A stretch of 64,000 bases of DNA from Agarivorans sp. Alg241-V36 (GCF_900537085.1 NZ_UNRE01000010.1:112458-176457); one strand, 5' to 3'. Counted from the stretch's first letter, positions 38,552 through 49,455 are shown. The notes: generated from the letters alone by a model not told the origin. Made by a program: numbers and translations.

Positions 38552-38604
38552 CAACTTACTACATCTAAGAAAGCCCGTATCAACCACGATACGGGTTTTT
38601 TTTT
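38516..38604 (+). terminator. Threonine attenuator
   Basis: The terminator is CCCGTATC/GATACGGG (38574-38595) followed by nine T. The alternative antiterminator pairs CGGGCT (38538-38543) with AGCCCG (38572-38577). The protector hairpin pairs ACCCGC (38516-38521) with GCGGGT (38532-38537), inside the leader peptide codons. These mutually exclusive pairings are the attenuation layout. Confidence 0.85.
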
Positions 38605-38614
38605 GGGAGGAATA

Positions 38615-41086
38615 ATGCGAGTCTTAAAATTTGGTGGATCATCTTTAGCTGACGCTGAGCGCTTTAATCGTGCAGCAGACATTGTGTTAAGCAATCAGCA
38701 TCAATCTCAAATGGCAGTAGTATTGTCTGCCCCTGCTGGAGTAACCAATGACTTGGTTGCTGTGGTAGATAAAGTTAGTCACGGCAACGATGGCGAAAGC
38801 TATTTGATCCGCATTGACGCTACCTTCCAAGAGCTATTGTCAAAACTAAAGGAGAAGTACGCTGGCTTTGCCATTGAGCAAATGCAGTTAATGGTGCACC
38901 AAGAGTTGGGCGAACTTCGCCAGCTGTTAAAAGGTGTTGCCTTATTACAGCAGTGTCCCGATAACATTCGCGCCAAAGTACTCTCTACCGGCGAAAAGCT
39001 CAGCATCCACACTATGAACCATTTATTGTCGGTGCGAGGCCATAGCGCTGAAATCATCATCCCTCAGCAAAAGCTGGTTGCAACAAGCGGCGGCTACTTA
39101 GAAGCCGTGGTAGATATTCAGGCGTCTAAGCAGCGCTTAAATAAAGCGATGATCCAAGAAGATCTTATCTACTTAATGCCTGGTTTTACTGCCGGTAATG
39201 AGCAAGGCGAGACTGTGGTGCTTGGCCGTAACGGTTCTGATTACAGCGCAGCTGTGTTGGCTGCTTGTTTAGATGCAGAATGTTGCGAGATTTGGACAGA
39301 TGTAGATGGTGTTTATAACTGTGACCCTAGAATTGTTGAAGACGCCCGTTTGCTGCGTAGCTTAAGCTATCCAGAGGCAATGGAACTTAGTTACTTTGGC
39401 GCTAAAGTGCTTCATCCAAAAACCATTGCCCCGATTGCTCAGTACCATATCCCATGCCTTATTAAGAACACCTTTAACCCTCAGGGAGAAGGTACCTTAA
39501 TTGGCGCGCAAAGCCCGGCGCAAGATGATTTACCCGTTAAAGCGCTATCTAGCTTGTCTGAACTAACCATGCTTACGGTGTCTGGCCCTGGCATGAAAGG
39601 TATGGTTGGCATGGCGGGGCGGATTTTCGAGAGCATCTCTCGCAGTAAAGTATCAGTTGCCCTGATTACCCAATCTAGCTGCGAATACAGCGTGAGCTTT
39701 TGTATCCACAGTATCGATGCAACACGTGCCCTAAATGCGCTAAACGAAGAGTTTGAACTAGAGCTAGCTAACCAGTTATTAGAGCCAATTGAAGCAATTG
39801 ATAAGCTGGCGATTATTTCTTTGGTGGGTGATAGCATGCGCCGCAGCAAAGGTGTTGCAGCGCGCTTCTTTACCTCATTAGCTGAAGTAGCCATTAATAT
39901 CGTAGCGATTGCTCAAGGCTCATCGGAGCGTTCAATTTCAGCCGTTGTTTCGCAAGATAAAGCTGCCGAAGCTATTCGCGCTTGTCACCAAAACTTCTTT
40001 AACAGCATGCACTTCATCGACTTGTTCCTAATTGGAGTGGGTGGTGTTGGCGGTGCTTTGTTAGAGCAGATTCATGCTCAGCAAAGCCATTTAAAAGAAC
40101 AGCAAATTGGTATTCGTGTTTGTGGTGTAGCTAATAGCCGTAAGTTGTTATTGGACTCTAAAGGCCTTGACCTTGAACACTGGCAAGAGCAACTGGCCGC
40201 CACTGAAGAAAATGGCGGCTTTACCTTAGACAACGTAAGCAGCTTAGTAGACCAAAGCCACTTGATTAACCCGGTGATTGTTGACTGTACCAGCAACGAT
40301 GACATTGCAGGAAAATACGCTGAGTTCTTGGCTAACGGTTTCCATGTGGTAACGGCAAACAAAAAAGCCAATACCTCTAGCATGGAGTATTACCAACAGC
40401 TACGTAAAACCGCGATGGCGATGCGCCGTAAATTCTTATACGACACCAATGTGGGTGCTGGCTTGCCAGTGATTGAAAACCTACAGAACTTATTAAAAGC
40501 GGGTGATAAGTTAGAGCGTTTTAACGGTATTTTGTCGGGCTCATTGTCGTTTATCTTTGGTAAGTTAGATGAAGGTATGAGCTTCTCTGAAGCGACTACC
40601 ATTGCCCGTGAAAACGGCTTTACTGAACCAGATCCGCGTGATGATTTATCAGGTATGGACGTAGCACGTAAGTTGCTTATCTTAGCCCGTGAAGCTGGTA
40701 TGCCTCTGAGCATCGAAGATATTCAAATAGACATGGCCTTACCGCCAAACTTTGACGCTAGCGGCGATACCGAAGCCTTTATGGCTCGTTTACCGGAAGC
40801 CGATGCCTATTTCACTAAGCTTATGGATGACGCAGCGGCCGAGGGTAAAGTATTGCGCTACCTAGGTAGCATCGATAAAGGCGTTTGCAAGGTATCTTTA
40901 GCTGCTGTAGCGGCAGATGACCCATTACACCGCGTTAAAGATGGTGAGAATGCCTTGGCCTTTTACAGCCGTTACTACCAGCCAATTCCATTAGTATTAC
41001 GTGGTTATGGCGCAGGTACTGCGGTAACTGCAGCGGGCGTATTTGCTGATGTATTAAGAACGCTTAACTGGAACCAAGAGGTGTAA
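38615..41086 (+). CDS. thrA: Bifunctional aspartokinase I/homoserine dehydrogenase I
   Basis: First and third steps from aspartate to threonine. 823 residues: aspartokinase with [12 protein letters not shown], two ACT regulatory domains (about 315-455), then homoserine dehydrogenase with nucleotide-binding GVGGVGG (474-480) and catalytic [11 protein letters not shown] 38615 follows GGGAGGA just after the attenuator; an upstream TTG in frame overlaps the T-run and is rejected. Threonine feedback is expected. First structural gene of thrABC. Confidence 0.97.
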   Translation: MRVLKFGGSSLADAERFNRAADIVLSNQHQSQMAVVLSAPAGVTNDLVAVVDKVSHGNDGESYLIRIDATFQELLSKLKEKYAGFAIEQMQLMVHQELGELRQLLKGVALLQQCPDNIRAKVLSTGEKLSIHTMNHLLSVRGHSAEIIIPQQKLVATSGGYLEAVVDIQASKQRLNKAMIQEDLIYLMPGFTAGNEQGETVVLGRNGSDYSAAVLAACLDAECCEIWTDVDGVYNCDPRIVEDARLLRSLSYPEAMELSYFGAKVLHPKTIAPIAQYHIPCLIKNTFNPQGEGTLIGAQSPAQDDLPVKALSSLSELTMLTVSGPGMKGMVGMAGRIFESISRSKVSVALITQSSCEYSVSFCIHSIDATRALNALNEEFELELANQLLEPIEAIDKLAIISLVGDSMRRSKGVAARFFTSLAEVAINIVAIAQGSSERSISAVVSQDKAAEAIRACHQNFFNSMHFIDLFLIGVGGVGGALLEQIHAQQSHLKEQQIGIRVCGVANSRKLLLDSKGLDLEHWQEQLAATEENGGFTLDNVSSLVDQSHLINPVIVDCTSNDDIAGKYAEFLANGFHVVTANKKANTSSMEYYQQLRKTAMAMRRKFLYDTNVGAGLPVIENLQNLLKAGDKLERFNGILSGSLSFIFGKLDEGMSFSEATTIARENGFTEPDPRDDLSGMDVARKLLILAREAGMPLSIEDIQIDMALPPNFDASGDTEAFMARLPEADAYFTKLMDDAAAEGKVLRYLGSIDKGVCKVSLAAVAADDPLHRVKDGENALAFYSRYYQPIPLVLRGYGAGTAVTAAGVFADVLRTLNWNQEV

Positions 41087-41087
41087 C

Positions 41088-42053
41088 ATGAGTGTGGTTG
41101 TTTATGCTCCGGCCTCTACGGCAAATGTTAGTGTAGGTTTTGACAGTTTAGGTGCTGCGCTATCGCCAATTGATGGCCAGCTCTTAGGTGACCGAGTATT
41201 GGTTGAAGCGGCTAGTGGCGATGATGTGCTTATTGAAAACGTAGGGCCTTACGCGCACAAATTACCAGCCGATCCTAAGCAGAACATTCTTTATGATTGT
41301 TACCACTATTTTGTGAAGCAATATGCAGAGCATCATGGCAAGCAGCTAGGTTGCGTTAAGATGACCCTAGAAAAGAACCTGCCTATTGGCAGCGGTTTGG
41401 GTTCTAGCGCGTGTTCGGTGGTAGCGGCACTAGAAGGCCTAAACGCCTATGTTGATTCGCCATTTAATAAAGAGCAAATGCTAATAATGATGGGCGAGTT
41501 AGAAGGCCAAATTAGTGGCAGTGTGCACTACGATAATGTAGCGCCATGCTATTTAGGTGGCATGCAACTAATGTTGCAAGAAGCCGGTGTAACCAGCCAA
41601 GCTATTCCCCACTTTGAAGATTGGTATTGGATTGTGGCCTACCCAGGCATTAATATTTCAACTGCTCAGGCGCGCTCTATTTTGCCTGCGCAGTATCGCC
41701 GCCAAGATACCTTAGAGTTTGGCCGTAACTTGGCAGGATTTGTTCATGCCAGTTATAGTAAGCAGCCTGAGTTAGCCGCTGCCCTATTAAAAGACAATAT
41801 TGTGGCAGAACCTTACCGTGCGAAGCTGATTCCCGGATTTGATCAAGTTCGCAGCTATGCCGCACAAAGTGGCGCCTTAGCCAGCGGCATTTCAGGCTCT
41901 GGGCCAACGGTTTATATTGTTACCCCAGTATTAGAGCAAGCCGAGCGAACTAAAGCTTGGTTAGAACAACACTTTATTCAAAACGAAGATGGATTTTGCC
42001 ATGTTTGTAAAATCGATGAACAAGGCACACGAGTAACAGGAACGTCGCTATGA
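41088..42053 (+). CDS. thrB: Homoserine kinase
   Basis: GHMP-family kinase that phosphorylates homoserine, 321 residues. ATP-binding loop [14 protein letters not shown]-terminal [15 protein letters not shown] and C-terminal [12 protein letters not shown]. It starts 1 base after the thrA stop; thrC overlaps its stop by four bases. Confidence 0.97.
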   Translation: MSVVVYAPASTANVSVGFDSLGAALSPIDGQLLGDRVLVEAASGDDVLIENVGPYAHKLPADPKQNILYDCYHYFVKQYAEHHGKQLGCVKMTLEKNLPIGSGLGSSACSVVAALEGLNAYVDSPFNKEQMLIMMGELEGQISGSVHYDNVAPCYLGGMQLMLQEAGVTSQAIPHFEDWYWIVAYPGINISTAQARSILPAQYRRQDTLEFGRNLAGFVHASYSKQPELAAALLKDNIVAEPYRAKLIPGFDQVRSYAAQSGALASGISGSGPTVYIVTPVLEQAERTKAWLEQHFIQNEDGFCHVCKIDEQGTRVTGTSL

Positions 42054-43327
42054 ATTTATACAACTTAAAACACAACGAAGAGCAGGTGAGCTTTACTCAA
42101 GCTGTAAAGCAAGGCCTGGGTAAACAGCAAGGTTTATTCTTTCCCGATAGCATTCCTGCATTTGATGATATTGATGCGGTGCTGGACTTAGATTTTCACG
42201 CCCGTTGCGCAAAACTATTGGCAGCTCTGCTAGACAATGAACTGTCTGAAGCTGAGCTATTTGAGATGGTAAGCAAGGCTTTCACTTTTAGCGCCCCTTT
42301 AAACAAGGTGACTGAGCAAATCAGTGCCTTAGAATTGTTTCATGGCCCAACCCTAGCATTTAAAGACTTTGGTGGCCGCTTTATGGCCCAATGTTTGGCC
42401 AAGTTCTCTAGTGGCAATAAAACCACTATTCTAACGGCTACTTCGGGTGATACTGGCGCAGCGGTAGCACATGCGTTTTATGGCATGGAAAACATTAACG
42501 TAGTGGTGCTTTACCCGAAGGGTAAAATTAGCCCACTGCAAGAAAAGCTGTTCTGTACTCTTGGTGGAAACATCACCACGGTAGCGGTAGAGTCTGATTT
42601 TGATGCTTGTCAAAGCATGGTTAAGCAAGCTTTTGATGATCAAGAGCTTAAGCAAGCGATTGGCCTTAACTCGGCAAACTCTATCAACATTAGCCGTTTA
42701 GTGGCACAAGTGTGTTACTACTTTGAAGCCGCAGCGCAGCTGCCTAAAGCCCAGCGAGAGCAATTAGTGGTTGCTGTGCCTTCTGGAAACTTTGGTAACT
42801 TAACTGCTGGTTTAATTGCTAAAGCCATGGGCTTACCGATTAAGCGCTTTATTGCTGCTACTAACGTAAACGATACGGTGCCACGTTACCTCGCTTCAGG
42901 TAACTGGGAGCCTAAACCGACTCAAGCTACCTTATCTAATGCGATGGACGTGAGCCAACCAAACAACTGGCCTCGTGTTGAGGAGCTATTTAAAACTAAA
43001 GGCTGGCCACTAAGCGATCTAGGTAAAGGCGTTATGACCGATGAGCAAACGGCTCAAGCGGTTAAAGCTTTAGATGACTTAGGTTACGTATGTGAACCAC
43101 ATGGCGCGATTGCATACCAGCAACTTACTGAGCAGCTAGCAGAAGGCGAACAAGGCTTGTTCCTATGTACCGCTCACCCTGCTAAGTTTAAAGAAAGCGT
43201 AGAAGAGATTTTGCAGCGTGAAATTGACCTGCCAAAACCGCTTGCTGACCGTGCAGACTTGGACTTGTTATCTAAAGAAATGCCAGCCGATTTTGCTCAG
43301 CTGCGTAAACTACTAATGAGCATCTAA
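42050..43327 (+). CDS. thrC: Threonine synthase
   Basis: PLP enzyme that converts O-phosphohomoserine to threonine, 425 residues. The cofactor Lys is K105 in [13 protein letters not shown]; the phosphate loop is SGNFGN. ATGA overlap with thrB implies coupled translation. Ends at a strong terminator. Confidence 0.97.
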   Translation: MNLYNLKHNEEQVSFTQAVKQGLGKQQGLFFPDSIPAFDDIDAVLDLDFHARCAKLLAALLDNELSEAELFEMVSKAFTFSAPLNKVTEQISALELFHGPTLAFKDFGGRFMAQCLAKFSSGNKTTILTATSGDTGAAVAHAFYGMENINVVVLYPKGKISPLQEKLFCTLGGNITTVAVESDFDACQSMVKQAFDDQELKQAIGLNSANSINISRLVAQVCYYFEAAAQLPKAQREQLVVAVPSGNFGNLTAGLIAKAMGLPIKRFIAATNVNDTVPRYLASGNWEPKPTQATLSNAMDVSQPNNWPRVEELFKTKGWPLSDLGKGVMTDEQTAQAVKALDDLGYVCEPHGAIAYQQLTEQLAEGEQGLFLCTAHPAKFKESVEEILQREIDLPKPLADRADLDLLSKEMPADFAQLRKLLMSI

Positions 43328-43347
43328 GCTCGTTGGTTAGGTTATCT

Positions 43348-43376
43348 AAAACAGCGCCCTTAACGGCGCTGTTTTT
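43348..43376 (+). terminator. Rho-independent terminator of thrABC
   Basis: Stem AACAGCGCC/GGCGCTGTT with a six-base loop, then T-run. Confidence 0.92.
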
Positions 43377-43400
43377 GTTTGTACAAGGAGTGCTGAAACC

Positions 43401-44039
43401 ATGAGACCCAGCCTGATAATTGGCACCGTTAGCAGCTTTATAAGCTTTGCCGCAATCGCTGAGCCTAGCAATGCTTGGCATTACCAACAGAGCACTGAAC
43501 AGCAATTAAGTTACGCTGAGCTGGTTTCCCAATCAGGCGAGGTAAGCTTAATCTTTCGCTGTATTCAGGGAGAGCTAGATAGCTTAATACGCCTAGCTGA
43601 TGGGCCGTTGCAACCCGCTTATCATTATATGAATTGGCAATTCCTCCAGCCGCAGAATCAGTTAGCTAGTTTTAACGTTCTCTATCATCACTTTGATGAG
43701 GATTATTATCAGCTGGGGTCGGGGTATAACAGCTGGTTTGAACTGTACCTTACGATTATGCAGCACTCACAGATGCGTTGGTCGAGTGATGACTTTGCAG
43801 ATATAGAGTTTTCTTATCACGCCAGCGATGTGATTGGCCAAGTGATTCAAGATTGCCCAGAGGCTTTTCAAGCTTCTTATGACCTGCTGGCTGAGCAGTT
43901 AAGCCAAGCGCTAGTTGAGGCGCGTAATGCTGCTAAGCATCAGCAGATCATTGATACTCAACAAGCCATTGAGCAGCTAGTACAATCAGCCACCCAGTTG
44001 GCTCAGCTAGCTCAAGTACCGTTGCGGATTAGTGATTAG
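43401..44039 (+). CDS. Secreted protein of unknown function
   Basis: A 212-residue protein with a signal peptide (residues 1-20, ending FAAIA). I recognise no family. The mature N-terminal half is rich in Tyr, Trp and Asp with two Cys that could form a disulphide; the C-terminal 60 residues (from about 150) are a Gln/Ala-rich helix with coiled-coil character. AAGGAG precedes the start. Monocistronic between thrC and tesB. Confidence 0.7.
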   Translation: MRPSLIIGTVSSFISFAAIAEPSNAWHYQQSTEQQLSYAELVSQSGEVSLIFRCIQGELDSLIRLADGPLQPAYHYMNWQFLQPQNQLASFNVLYHHFDEDYYQLGSGYNSWFELYLTIMQHSQMRWSSDDFADIEFSYHASDVIGQVIQDCPEAFQASYDLLAEQLSQALVEARNAAKHQQIIDTQQAIEQLVQSATQLAQLAQVPLRISD

Positions 44040-44130
44040 TTAGTCAAATAAATATCGCCTAGCTATCGAGTTGATCTTTGCAGCGTTCTCACGCATATTG
44101 CAAAGATTGCTAGAACAAAATACGAAAACT

Positions 44131-44991
44131 ATGAGTAAAGTGTTAAAAGATTTGCTCGAGCTATTAAGCTTAGAGCGCATTGAAGAAGGTTTGTTTCGCG
44201 GGCATAGCCAAGATTTAGGCTTTGGTGCAGTATTTGGCGGCCAAGTAATGGGGCAGGCCTTGTCTGCTGCTAAAGAAACCGTGAGTGAAAAGCGTCAAGT
44301 TCACTCTTTCCACTCTTACTTTTTACGACCGGGCGATCCTAATCATCGCATTGTTTATGATATAGAAAGCATTCGTGATGGCCGCAGTGTATCTACTCGC
44401 CGAGTTAAAGCTATTCAATTTGGTAAGCCTATTTTTTATATGACGGCGTCTTTTCAGCAGCCGTCTTCTGGTTTTGAACACCAAGATCAAATGCCAGACG
44501 TCGCTGCCCCAGAAGAGCTGCAATCTGAGCAAGAGTATGCTTTTCAATTACGTGACTTATTGCCCGATGCGGTTCGAGATAAATTCATCTGTGATAAACC
44601 CTTAGAGATGCGTCCAGTAGAGTTTGTTAACCCTTTACAGCCAGAGAAGCTCGCAGCTAAACGTTGTGTATGGTTTAAGGCTAATGGACAAATGCCAGAT
44701 GACGGGCGTATTCACCGCTATTTGCTGGCCTATGCGTCTGACTTTAACTTTTTACCTACGGCTCTGCAGCCTCATGGGCGCTCATTCATTGAGCCGCAGA
44801 TGCAAACTGCGACCATTGACCACAGTATGTGGTTTCACCATGACTTCCGTTTAGATGAATGGTTACTTTATGTGGTTGATAGCCCAGCGGCGTCTAATGG
44901 CCGAGGCTTGGTAAGAGGACAGTTCTTTACTCGCGATGGTAAGCTGGTGGCTTCTACTATTCAGGAAGGTTTGATTAGAGAACGTAGCTAG
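44131..44991 (+). CDS. tesB: Acyl-CoA thioesterase II
   Basis: Double-hotdog thioesterase that hydrolyses medium- and long-chain acyl-CoA, 286 residues. Hallmarks are [22 protein letters not shown] and [12 protein letters not shown] with the catalytic Asp. The ATG at 44131 is the family start; the frame is open for another 20 codons upstream, without a ribosome site. Confidence 0.95.
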   Translation: MSKVLKDLLELLSLERIEEGLFRGHSQDLGFGAVFGGQVMGQALSAAKETVSEKRQVHSFHSYFLRPGDPNHRIVYDIESIRDGRSVSTRRVKAIQFGKPIFYMTASFQQPSSGFEHQDQMPDVAAPEELQSEQEYAFQLRDLLPDAVRDKFICDKPLEMRPVEFVNPLQPEKLAAKRCVWFKANGQMPDDGRIHRYLLAYASDFNFLPTALQPHGRSFIEPQMQTATIDHSMWFHHDFRLDEWLLYVVDSPAASNGRGLVRGQFFTRDGKLVASTIQEGLIRERS

Positions 44992-45012
44992 GTTTTCTGA
45001 AGCCTAAGTAAT

Positions 45013-45040
45013 AAAAAAGCATGCCTAGGCATGCTTTTTT
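45013..45040. terminator. Bidirectional terminator between tesB and grcA
   Basis: Six A, stem GCATGCC/GGCATGC, six T. It serves both convergent genes. Confidence 0.92.
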
Positions 45041-45058
45041 CGTTTTAGTTACTGAGTC

Positions 45059-45439
45059 TTATAGAGATTCAGTAAAAGTACGCGTAATTACGTCTTGTTG
45101 TTGCTCTGTGGTTAGCGAGTTAAAGCGAACAGCGTAACCAGAAACACGAATAGTAAGCTGAGGGTATTTCTCTGGGTGCTTAACTGCGTCTTCTAAAGTT
45201 TCACGACGAAGAACGTTAACGTTTAGGTGTTGGCCACCTTCTTCGATTGGCTGAGCTTTCATTGGTACTTCGCGATACTCGATTTGACCTAGCTTATCGA
45301 GAGCGACAACTTCATCTTCAGCGTATAGCTCGTCTTTAACACATAGGCAGCGAGCTTGGTTTTGCTCGTTGTCTAGCAGCCAAAAAGAACCTAATAGTGC
45401 GTTGTTATCTGCTTTAGTGATTTGAATACCGGTGGTCAT
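45059..45439 (-). CDS. grcA: Autonomous glycyl radical cofactor GrcA
   Basis: Small spare part that replaces the oxygen-damaged C-terminus of pyruvate formate-lyase. 126 residues. Radical-bearing G101 lies in [16 protein letters not shown] 45439 follows GAGG; the frame runs four codons further upstream. Two FNR boxes upstream predict anaerobic induction as for E. coli yfiD. Confidence 0.96.
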   Translation of the reverse strand: MTTGIQITKADNNALLGSFWLLDNEQNQARCLCVKDELYAEDEVVALDKLGQIEYREVPMKAQPIEEGGQHLNVNVLRRETLEDAVKHPEKYPQLTIRVSGYAVRFNSLTTEQQQDVITRTFTESL

Positions 45440-45541
45440 AACATACCTCATTAGCTAAAAATTGTAATTTTATTACATAATATAGCGATCCCTGAGCCAC
45501 TTATTGAATCAATATCGCCACTTGCTGTAACTATACTACAA

Positions 45542-45604
45542 TTGACCTTAATCAAAAAAGGGTTTTTTTTGAATTTTATTGTTATCTTTGTTGATTAAGA
45601 TTAA
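45542..45604 (-). promoter_or_regulatory. Two FNR boxes controlling grcA
   Basis: TTGACCTTAATCAA (45542-45555) and TTGATTAAGATTAA (45591-45604) each match TTGAT-N4-ATCAA with one change. Centres are 49 bp apart. A -10-like GATATT on the minus strand (45512-45517) would put the near box at about -42. E. coli yfiD also has two FNR sites, 53 bp apart. No gene was seen in the rest of 45440-45868. Confidence 0.78.
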
Positions 45605-45868
45605 GAAGGTGCCTGATGGCTTGTGCTAGTGCCCCGAGCTGTGCTTGAATAAGAAACAAGCGTTCATCACCGAAGTGTTATACAAGCATTTGTTTTTTAT
45701 GGCTTAGTGGTTAACAAACAGTACAAATGCGCTTTTTGGAGCGTTTATCTTAAAAACTGTGAACTGAGCGAAAAGCAAATCTGTCTAATAAACGATCTAG
45801 CGCAATAATAGTACAACGGTGAGTCCTTTATACTGATTTGAAAAGTGCTAGTTAGCCAAGGAGAAGCA

Positions 45869-46426
45869 ATGTTACAAAGTCTTCAACAAGATCATCAAAA
45901 TATCGCTAAGTTGCTGAAGGTATTAGAGCAGAAGTTGGCTCATATTCGCAATGAAAAAGCGGTTAAATATAAGTTGATCGCCCATATTATTAGCTACATG
46001 CAAGAGTACGCTGACCGTTATCACCATCCCAAAGAAGATCTTATTTATGATTACTACGTGAAGTATCGCGTGGTAGAGGATGATTTATCCAATCAACTTA
46101 AGAAGCAGCACCAAAACTTGATGGCGATGACCGATGAGCTAAGCGATATTCTAGATATCATCTTGCTTGACGCAGTGGTTCCATTGGATCAGTTTAGTGA
46201 CAAACTCGAAGCCTTTATTAATGCTCAGTGGGAACATCTTAATTATGAAGAAGATGTAGTTTTCCCGGCATTAAAACGCCATCTTACAGCCGATGACTGG
46301 CGTGCAATTGAGCAAAGCTGGCAGCACGGCAACTACGAAGACCCATTGTTTGGCCACCGTGTTCACGAGCAATATAAAGCTTTGTCAGAGCGAATTAAGC
46401 TGTCTCAGCCTCAAGAAGAAGAGTAG
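45869..46426 (+). CDS. Hemerythrin (HHE) domain protein
   Basis: A 185-residue four-helix-bundle protein expected to bind a non-haem di-iron centre and sense or store O2 or NO, or repair iron-sulfur clusters. Candidate iron ligands are in QQDHQNI, RYHHPKEDLIYD and EHLNYEEDVVFPAL. ATG 45869 has an AAGGAGAAG site; the frame extends eight codons upstream. Divergent from grcA and sharing its FNR-box region. Confidence 0.9.
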   Translation: MLQSLQQDHQNIAKLLKVLEQKLAHIRNEKAVKYKLIAHIISYMQEYADRYHHPKEDLIYDYYVKYRVVEDDLSNQLKKQHQNLMAMTDELSDILDIILLDAVVPLDQFSDKLEAFINAQWEHLNYEEDVVFPALKRHLTADDWRAIEQSWQHGNYEDPLFGHRVHEQYKALSERIKLSQPQEEE

Positions 46427-46448
46427 AAAGCCTATTCTTTAGTAAATA

Positions 46449-46477
46449 AAAAACCCGGCTAAGGCCGGGTTTTTTTG
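46449..46477. terminator. Bidirectional terminator after the hemerythrin gene
   Basis: A-run, stem ACCCGGC/GCCGGGT, seven T; also ends the convergent DUF3545 gene. Confidence 0.92.
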
Positions 46478-46478
46478 T

Positions 46479-46646
46479 TTAGTATTCGTACTCTGATTGA
46501 AGATCAAAACTGTGGTCGATTGACTGCAGTTCTTTTTGTAAACGAATCTTATCTTTAATTGCCTCAATCTCTCGCCATTTTCGTTTCTTATTTGAACCGC
46601 GAGAAGATTTGCTGGTTTCAACAGTATCCAAGTCTAGCCTATCCAT
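46479..46646 (-). CDS. Small DUF3545 family protein
   Basis: A 55-residue protein. The conserved core KKRKWREIEAIKDKIRLQKE is basic and helical, typical of DUF3545, a family of very small proteins of unknown role in marine gammaproteobacteria. ATG is preceded by AAGGAG at good spacing. The basic helix suggests nucleic-acid or ribosome contact, but that is inference. Confidence 0.85.
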   Translation of the reverse strand: MDRLDLDTVETSKSSRGSNKKRKWREIEAIKDKIRLQKELQSIDHSFDLQSEYEY

Positions 46647-46952
46647 GGTTATCTCCTTGTATGTTGTTGCAATTTAATAAGTACCATACGAGCACAAAAA
46701 GTAAAATACTAATGTTGCAAAATAGTTACAGTGGCTCACTTTTTTAGGCATTTTTTGCAAAATTTTCTAAGCTTTATTCGTAGTGGTTATTTCTTGGTAT
46801 AGATTTTTATGCCATTAATTTATATCGGTGTGTGTTTTTATCTTGTTTTTGTTATATATCAAAGCATAGTCGCTCGCAGCTCCTTAGAATCCGCGTTCGT
46901 TCAAACCTAGCTTAGGTTTTTAACCAACATTAAACGTAAGGTGAATAGAACC

Positions 46953-48362
46953 ATGAATGAGATTGTGAACTGGTTAAACGACGTGTTGTGGGGAAATTTG
47001 CTCATCTATTTGTTGCTGGGCACGGGTGTGTTGTTCACCGTAAGAACCAAATTTATTCAATTTCGCCATTTTGGCCATATGTTTTCGGTGATGAAGTCTA
47101 GCCGTAAGTGTGACGCCAGTGGTATTTCTTCATTTCAAGCCTTATGTACCAGCCTTGCGGCGCGAGTCGGCACAGGTAACTTAGCAGGTGTGGCGGTTGC
47201 GGTAACCCTGGGTGGACCAGGTGCAGTATTCTGGATGTGGCTGATTGCCTTGTTGGGCATGGCAACCAGCTTTGCTGAAAGTAGCTTGGCTCAGCTGTAT
47301 AAAGTAAAAGACAGCGATGGTAACTTTCGTGGTGGGCCTTCCTATTACATGGAGCAGGGCCTTGGAAAGCGATGGATGGGAGTGGTATTTGCTATCTGCT
47401 TGATTATCGCCTTTGGCTTGGTATTTAATGCCGTGCAGGCTAACTCAATTGCTTCTGCTTTGCATGAAGCATTTGGTTTTGAGAAATACCTAGTGGGTTT
47501 GGTATTGGTGATAGCGGCGGCGCTGATTATTTTTGGCGGCATTCGCAGTATTGCCCGTTTTGCCGAACTAGTGGTGCCGGTAATGGCCTTAGCCTATGTG
47601 GTAGTGGCCTTGGTTGTGGTGTTGATGAATATTCAGCAAATGCCCGAAGTATTTAGCCTTATCTTCCGCTCTGCCTTTGGTTTTGAAGAGGCTGGGGCTG
47701 GTGCGTTAGGCGCAGCCATGATGAACGGTATTAAGCGTGGCCTATTCTCCAATGAGGCCGGTATGGGTAGTGCGCCTAATGCTGCAGCTACTGCAACGCC
47801 TTACCCGCCGCATCCTGCGTCTCAGGGCTACGTGCAAATGCTTGGCGTATTTATCGACACCGTGGTGATTTGTACTGCTACCGCAGCGATTATATTGCTT
47901 AGCCACAACGAACAGCTAACCGGCGATGGCATTGCCTTAACCCAGCAAGCTTTAAGCGGCCAAGTGGGGGCTTGGGGTAGCTACTTTGTAGGCATTGCGA
48001 TCATATTCTTTGCTTTCACATCTATTGTGGGCAATTACTCTTACGCTGAGACCAATCTGATTTTCTTAGAGCATAACCATAAAGCGGGTTTGTGGATCTT
48101 CCGTTTATTGGTGTTGGCAATGGTAATGGTAGGTGCCGTAGTCAAAATTGACATTATTTGGAATTTAGCTGATGTATCCATGGGCTTTATGGCCTTGGTT
48201 AACTTGGTGGCAATTTTGATGCTATCAGGTGTGGTGGTGAAACTAGCGACTGACTACAACCGCCAATTGGATGCGGGCAAAGTGCCAAGCTTCAATAGTG
48301 ATGAGTACCCTGAATTGAAACAACAAATAGATAAAGATATTTGGTCAGGATCTAGCAAGTAG
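46953..48362 (+). CDS. Sodium/alanine symporter (AGCS family)
   Basis: Inner-membrane symporter of 469 residues, about 11 helices, importing alanine or glycine with Na+. The family signature GGPGAVFWMWLIALLGMATS and the sodium-site region FSNEAGMGSAPNAAATA are present. ATG 46953 follows AAGGTG; an upstream GTG adds four residues. The 46647-46952 gap is AT-rich with no gene seen. Confidence 0.93.
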   Translation: MNEIVNWLNDVLWGNLLIYLLLGTGVLFTVRTKFIQFRHFGHMFSVMKSSRKCDASGISSFQALCTSLAARVGTGNLAGVAVAVTLGGPGAVFWMWLIALLGMATSFAESSLAQLYKVKDSDGNFRGGPSYYMEQGLGKRWMGVVFAICLIIAFGLVFNAVQANSIASALHEAFGFEKYLVGLVLVIAAALIIFGGIRSIARFAELVVPVMALAYVVVALVVVLMNIQQMPEVFSLIFRSAFGFEEAGAGALGAAMMNGIKRGLFSNEAGMGSAPNAAATATPYPPHPASQGYVQMLGVFIDTVVICTATAAIILLSHNEQLTGDGIALTQQALSGQVGAWGSYFVGIAIIFFAFTSIVGNYSYAETNLIFLEHNHKAGLWIFRLLVLAMVMVGAVVKIDIIWNLADVSMGFMALVNLVAILMLSGVVVKLATDYNRQLDAGKVPSFNSDEYPELKQQIDKDIWSGSSK

Positions 48363-48388
48363 CAGGCATCGCTCTTCGAATAAGCAGA

Positions 48389-48417
48389 AAAGCCTCGATA
48401 ATATCGAGGCTTTTTAT
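48389..48417. terminator. Bidirectional terminator between the alanine symporter gene and ruvX
   Basis: Stem AAGCCTCGAT/ATCGAGGCTT with a three-base loop and T-run. Confidence 0.9.
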
Positions 48418-48437
48418 TAACTAATTTAAGTGAATAA

Positions 48438-48866
48438 CTAGTATTGCTCGGTGCACCAGCTTTCAAAAATTAAGGCGGCGGCTAGGCTATCTACAGCGCC
48501 TTTTTCTAGGGCCTTGTAACCGCCTAACTCAAATAGCTTTTCTTTGGCGTCTACCGTGGTTAAACGCTCATCTTGCATCGCTATGGGGTAGCCAAAACGG
48601 CCATGAAGTCGGTTGGCAAACTTTTTGGCTCGATTGGTGAGGTCTTGCTCGGTGCCGTCCATATTAAGCGGCAAACCAATCACTAGTAGATCGGGTTGCC
48701 ATTGCTTGAGCAGCTCCTCCAAGGTTTGCCAGTTGGGAATGCCATCCTGAGCTTTAATGGCGGCCAGCGGTTTGGCTGAGCCTGTAATCTCCTGGCCAAT
48801 AGCCACGCCAATGCTCTTGGTTCCAAAGTCAAAAGCTAGGGCAGAGCGCTCTCCTGAACGAGCCAT
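48438..48866 (-). CDS. ruvX: Putative pre-16S rRNA nuclease YqgF/RuvX
   Basis: RNase H-fold nuclease of 142 residues that trims the 5' end of 16S rRNA. Metal residues are in [23 protein letters not shown] and [11 protein letters not shown]. The ATG at 48866 overlaps the algH stop (TAATG); the longer frame to 48935 lies inside algH. Last gene of rsmE-gshB-algH-ruvX. Confidence 0.95.
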   Translation of the reverse strand: MARSGERSALAFDFGTKSIGVAIGQEITGSAKPLAAIKAQDGIPNWQTLEELLKQWQPDLLVIGLPLNMDGTEQDLTNRAKKFANRLHGRFGYPIAMQDERLTTVDAKEKLFELGGYKALEKGAVDSLAAALIFESWCTEQY

Positions 48867-49438
48867 TAAGCGTGACCTACTTGGTTGGATAATTGCCAAA
48901 TATCGATACCTAAGCTTTTTGCCGCGGCTTCCCAACGTTTGTGAATGGGGGTTGAGAAAATAATGTCGGTACTAGCGGGCAAGGTTAACCAAGAGTTCTC
49001 GGCAATTTCCTGCTCTAACTGTCCCGCTTCCCAGCTGGCGTAACCTAAAGTCACGATGTATTCGCTAGGCTGAGAATCTGTGCCTAGTGTGTCGAGCACA
49101 TCTTTCGAGGTGGTGACCATTAGCTCTTCACTCACTTTTAAGCTGCTGCTAAAGCCCTTTACTGGCGAGTGCAGCACAAAGCCACGCTCTTGCGAAACGG
49201 GGCCGCCTTGGTATACCGGACGGTCCAAATCTTCTCGGATCATTTCAGCCTGATCTTGCAGTTCTATTTGTTGCAGTAGCGATTCAACCGATAAGTCTAC
49301 CGGTACATTAATCACTAAACCCATTGCGCCTTCATCATTATGCTCGCACAGGTAAACTACCGAGCGTTTGAAGAAGGGGTCTTCTAAGCTCGGCATGGCG
49401 ATTAAAAACTGATTCTGCAAAGTATTGATTGCGTCCAA
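48866..49438 (-). CDS. algH: UPF0301 protein AlgH/YqgE
   Basis: A 190-residue protein of uncertain function, linked in Pseudomonas to alginate regulation. It starts with [25 protein letters not shown] and contains [10 protein letters not shown], the family signature. Fixed position between gshB and ruvX as in E. coli. Confidence 0.95.
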   Translation of the reverse strand: MDAINTLQNQFLIAMPSLEDPFFKRSVVYLCEHNDEGAMGLVINVPVDLSVESLLQQIELQDQAEMIREDLDRPVYQGGPVSQERGFVLHSPVKGFSSSLKVSEELMVTTSKDVLDTLGTDSQPSEYIVTLGYASWEAGQLEQEIAENSWLTLPASTDIIFSTPIHKRWEAAAKSLGIDIWQLSNQVGHA

Positions 49439-49455
49439 ATTAACCCTTTTACTAC

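Noticed and set aside
38494..38694. Minus-strand frame over the thr attenuator
   Set aside because: Opposite strand of the leader peptide and thrA start; no ribosome site.
46439..46621. 60-codon minus-strand frame after the hemerythrin gene
   Set aside because: Reads through the terminator hairpin and overlaps the DUF3545 gene, which has a proper start site.
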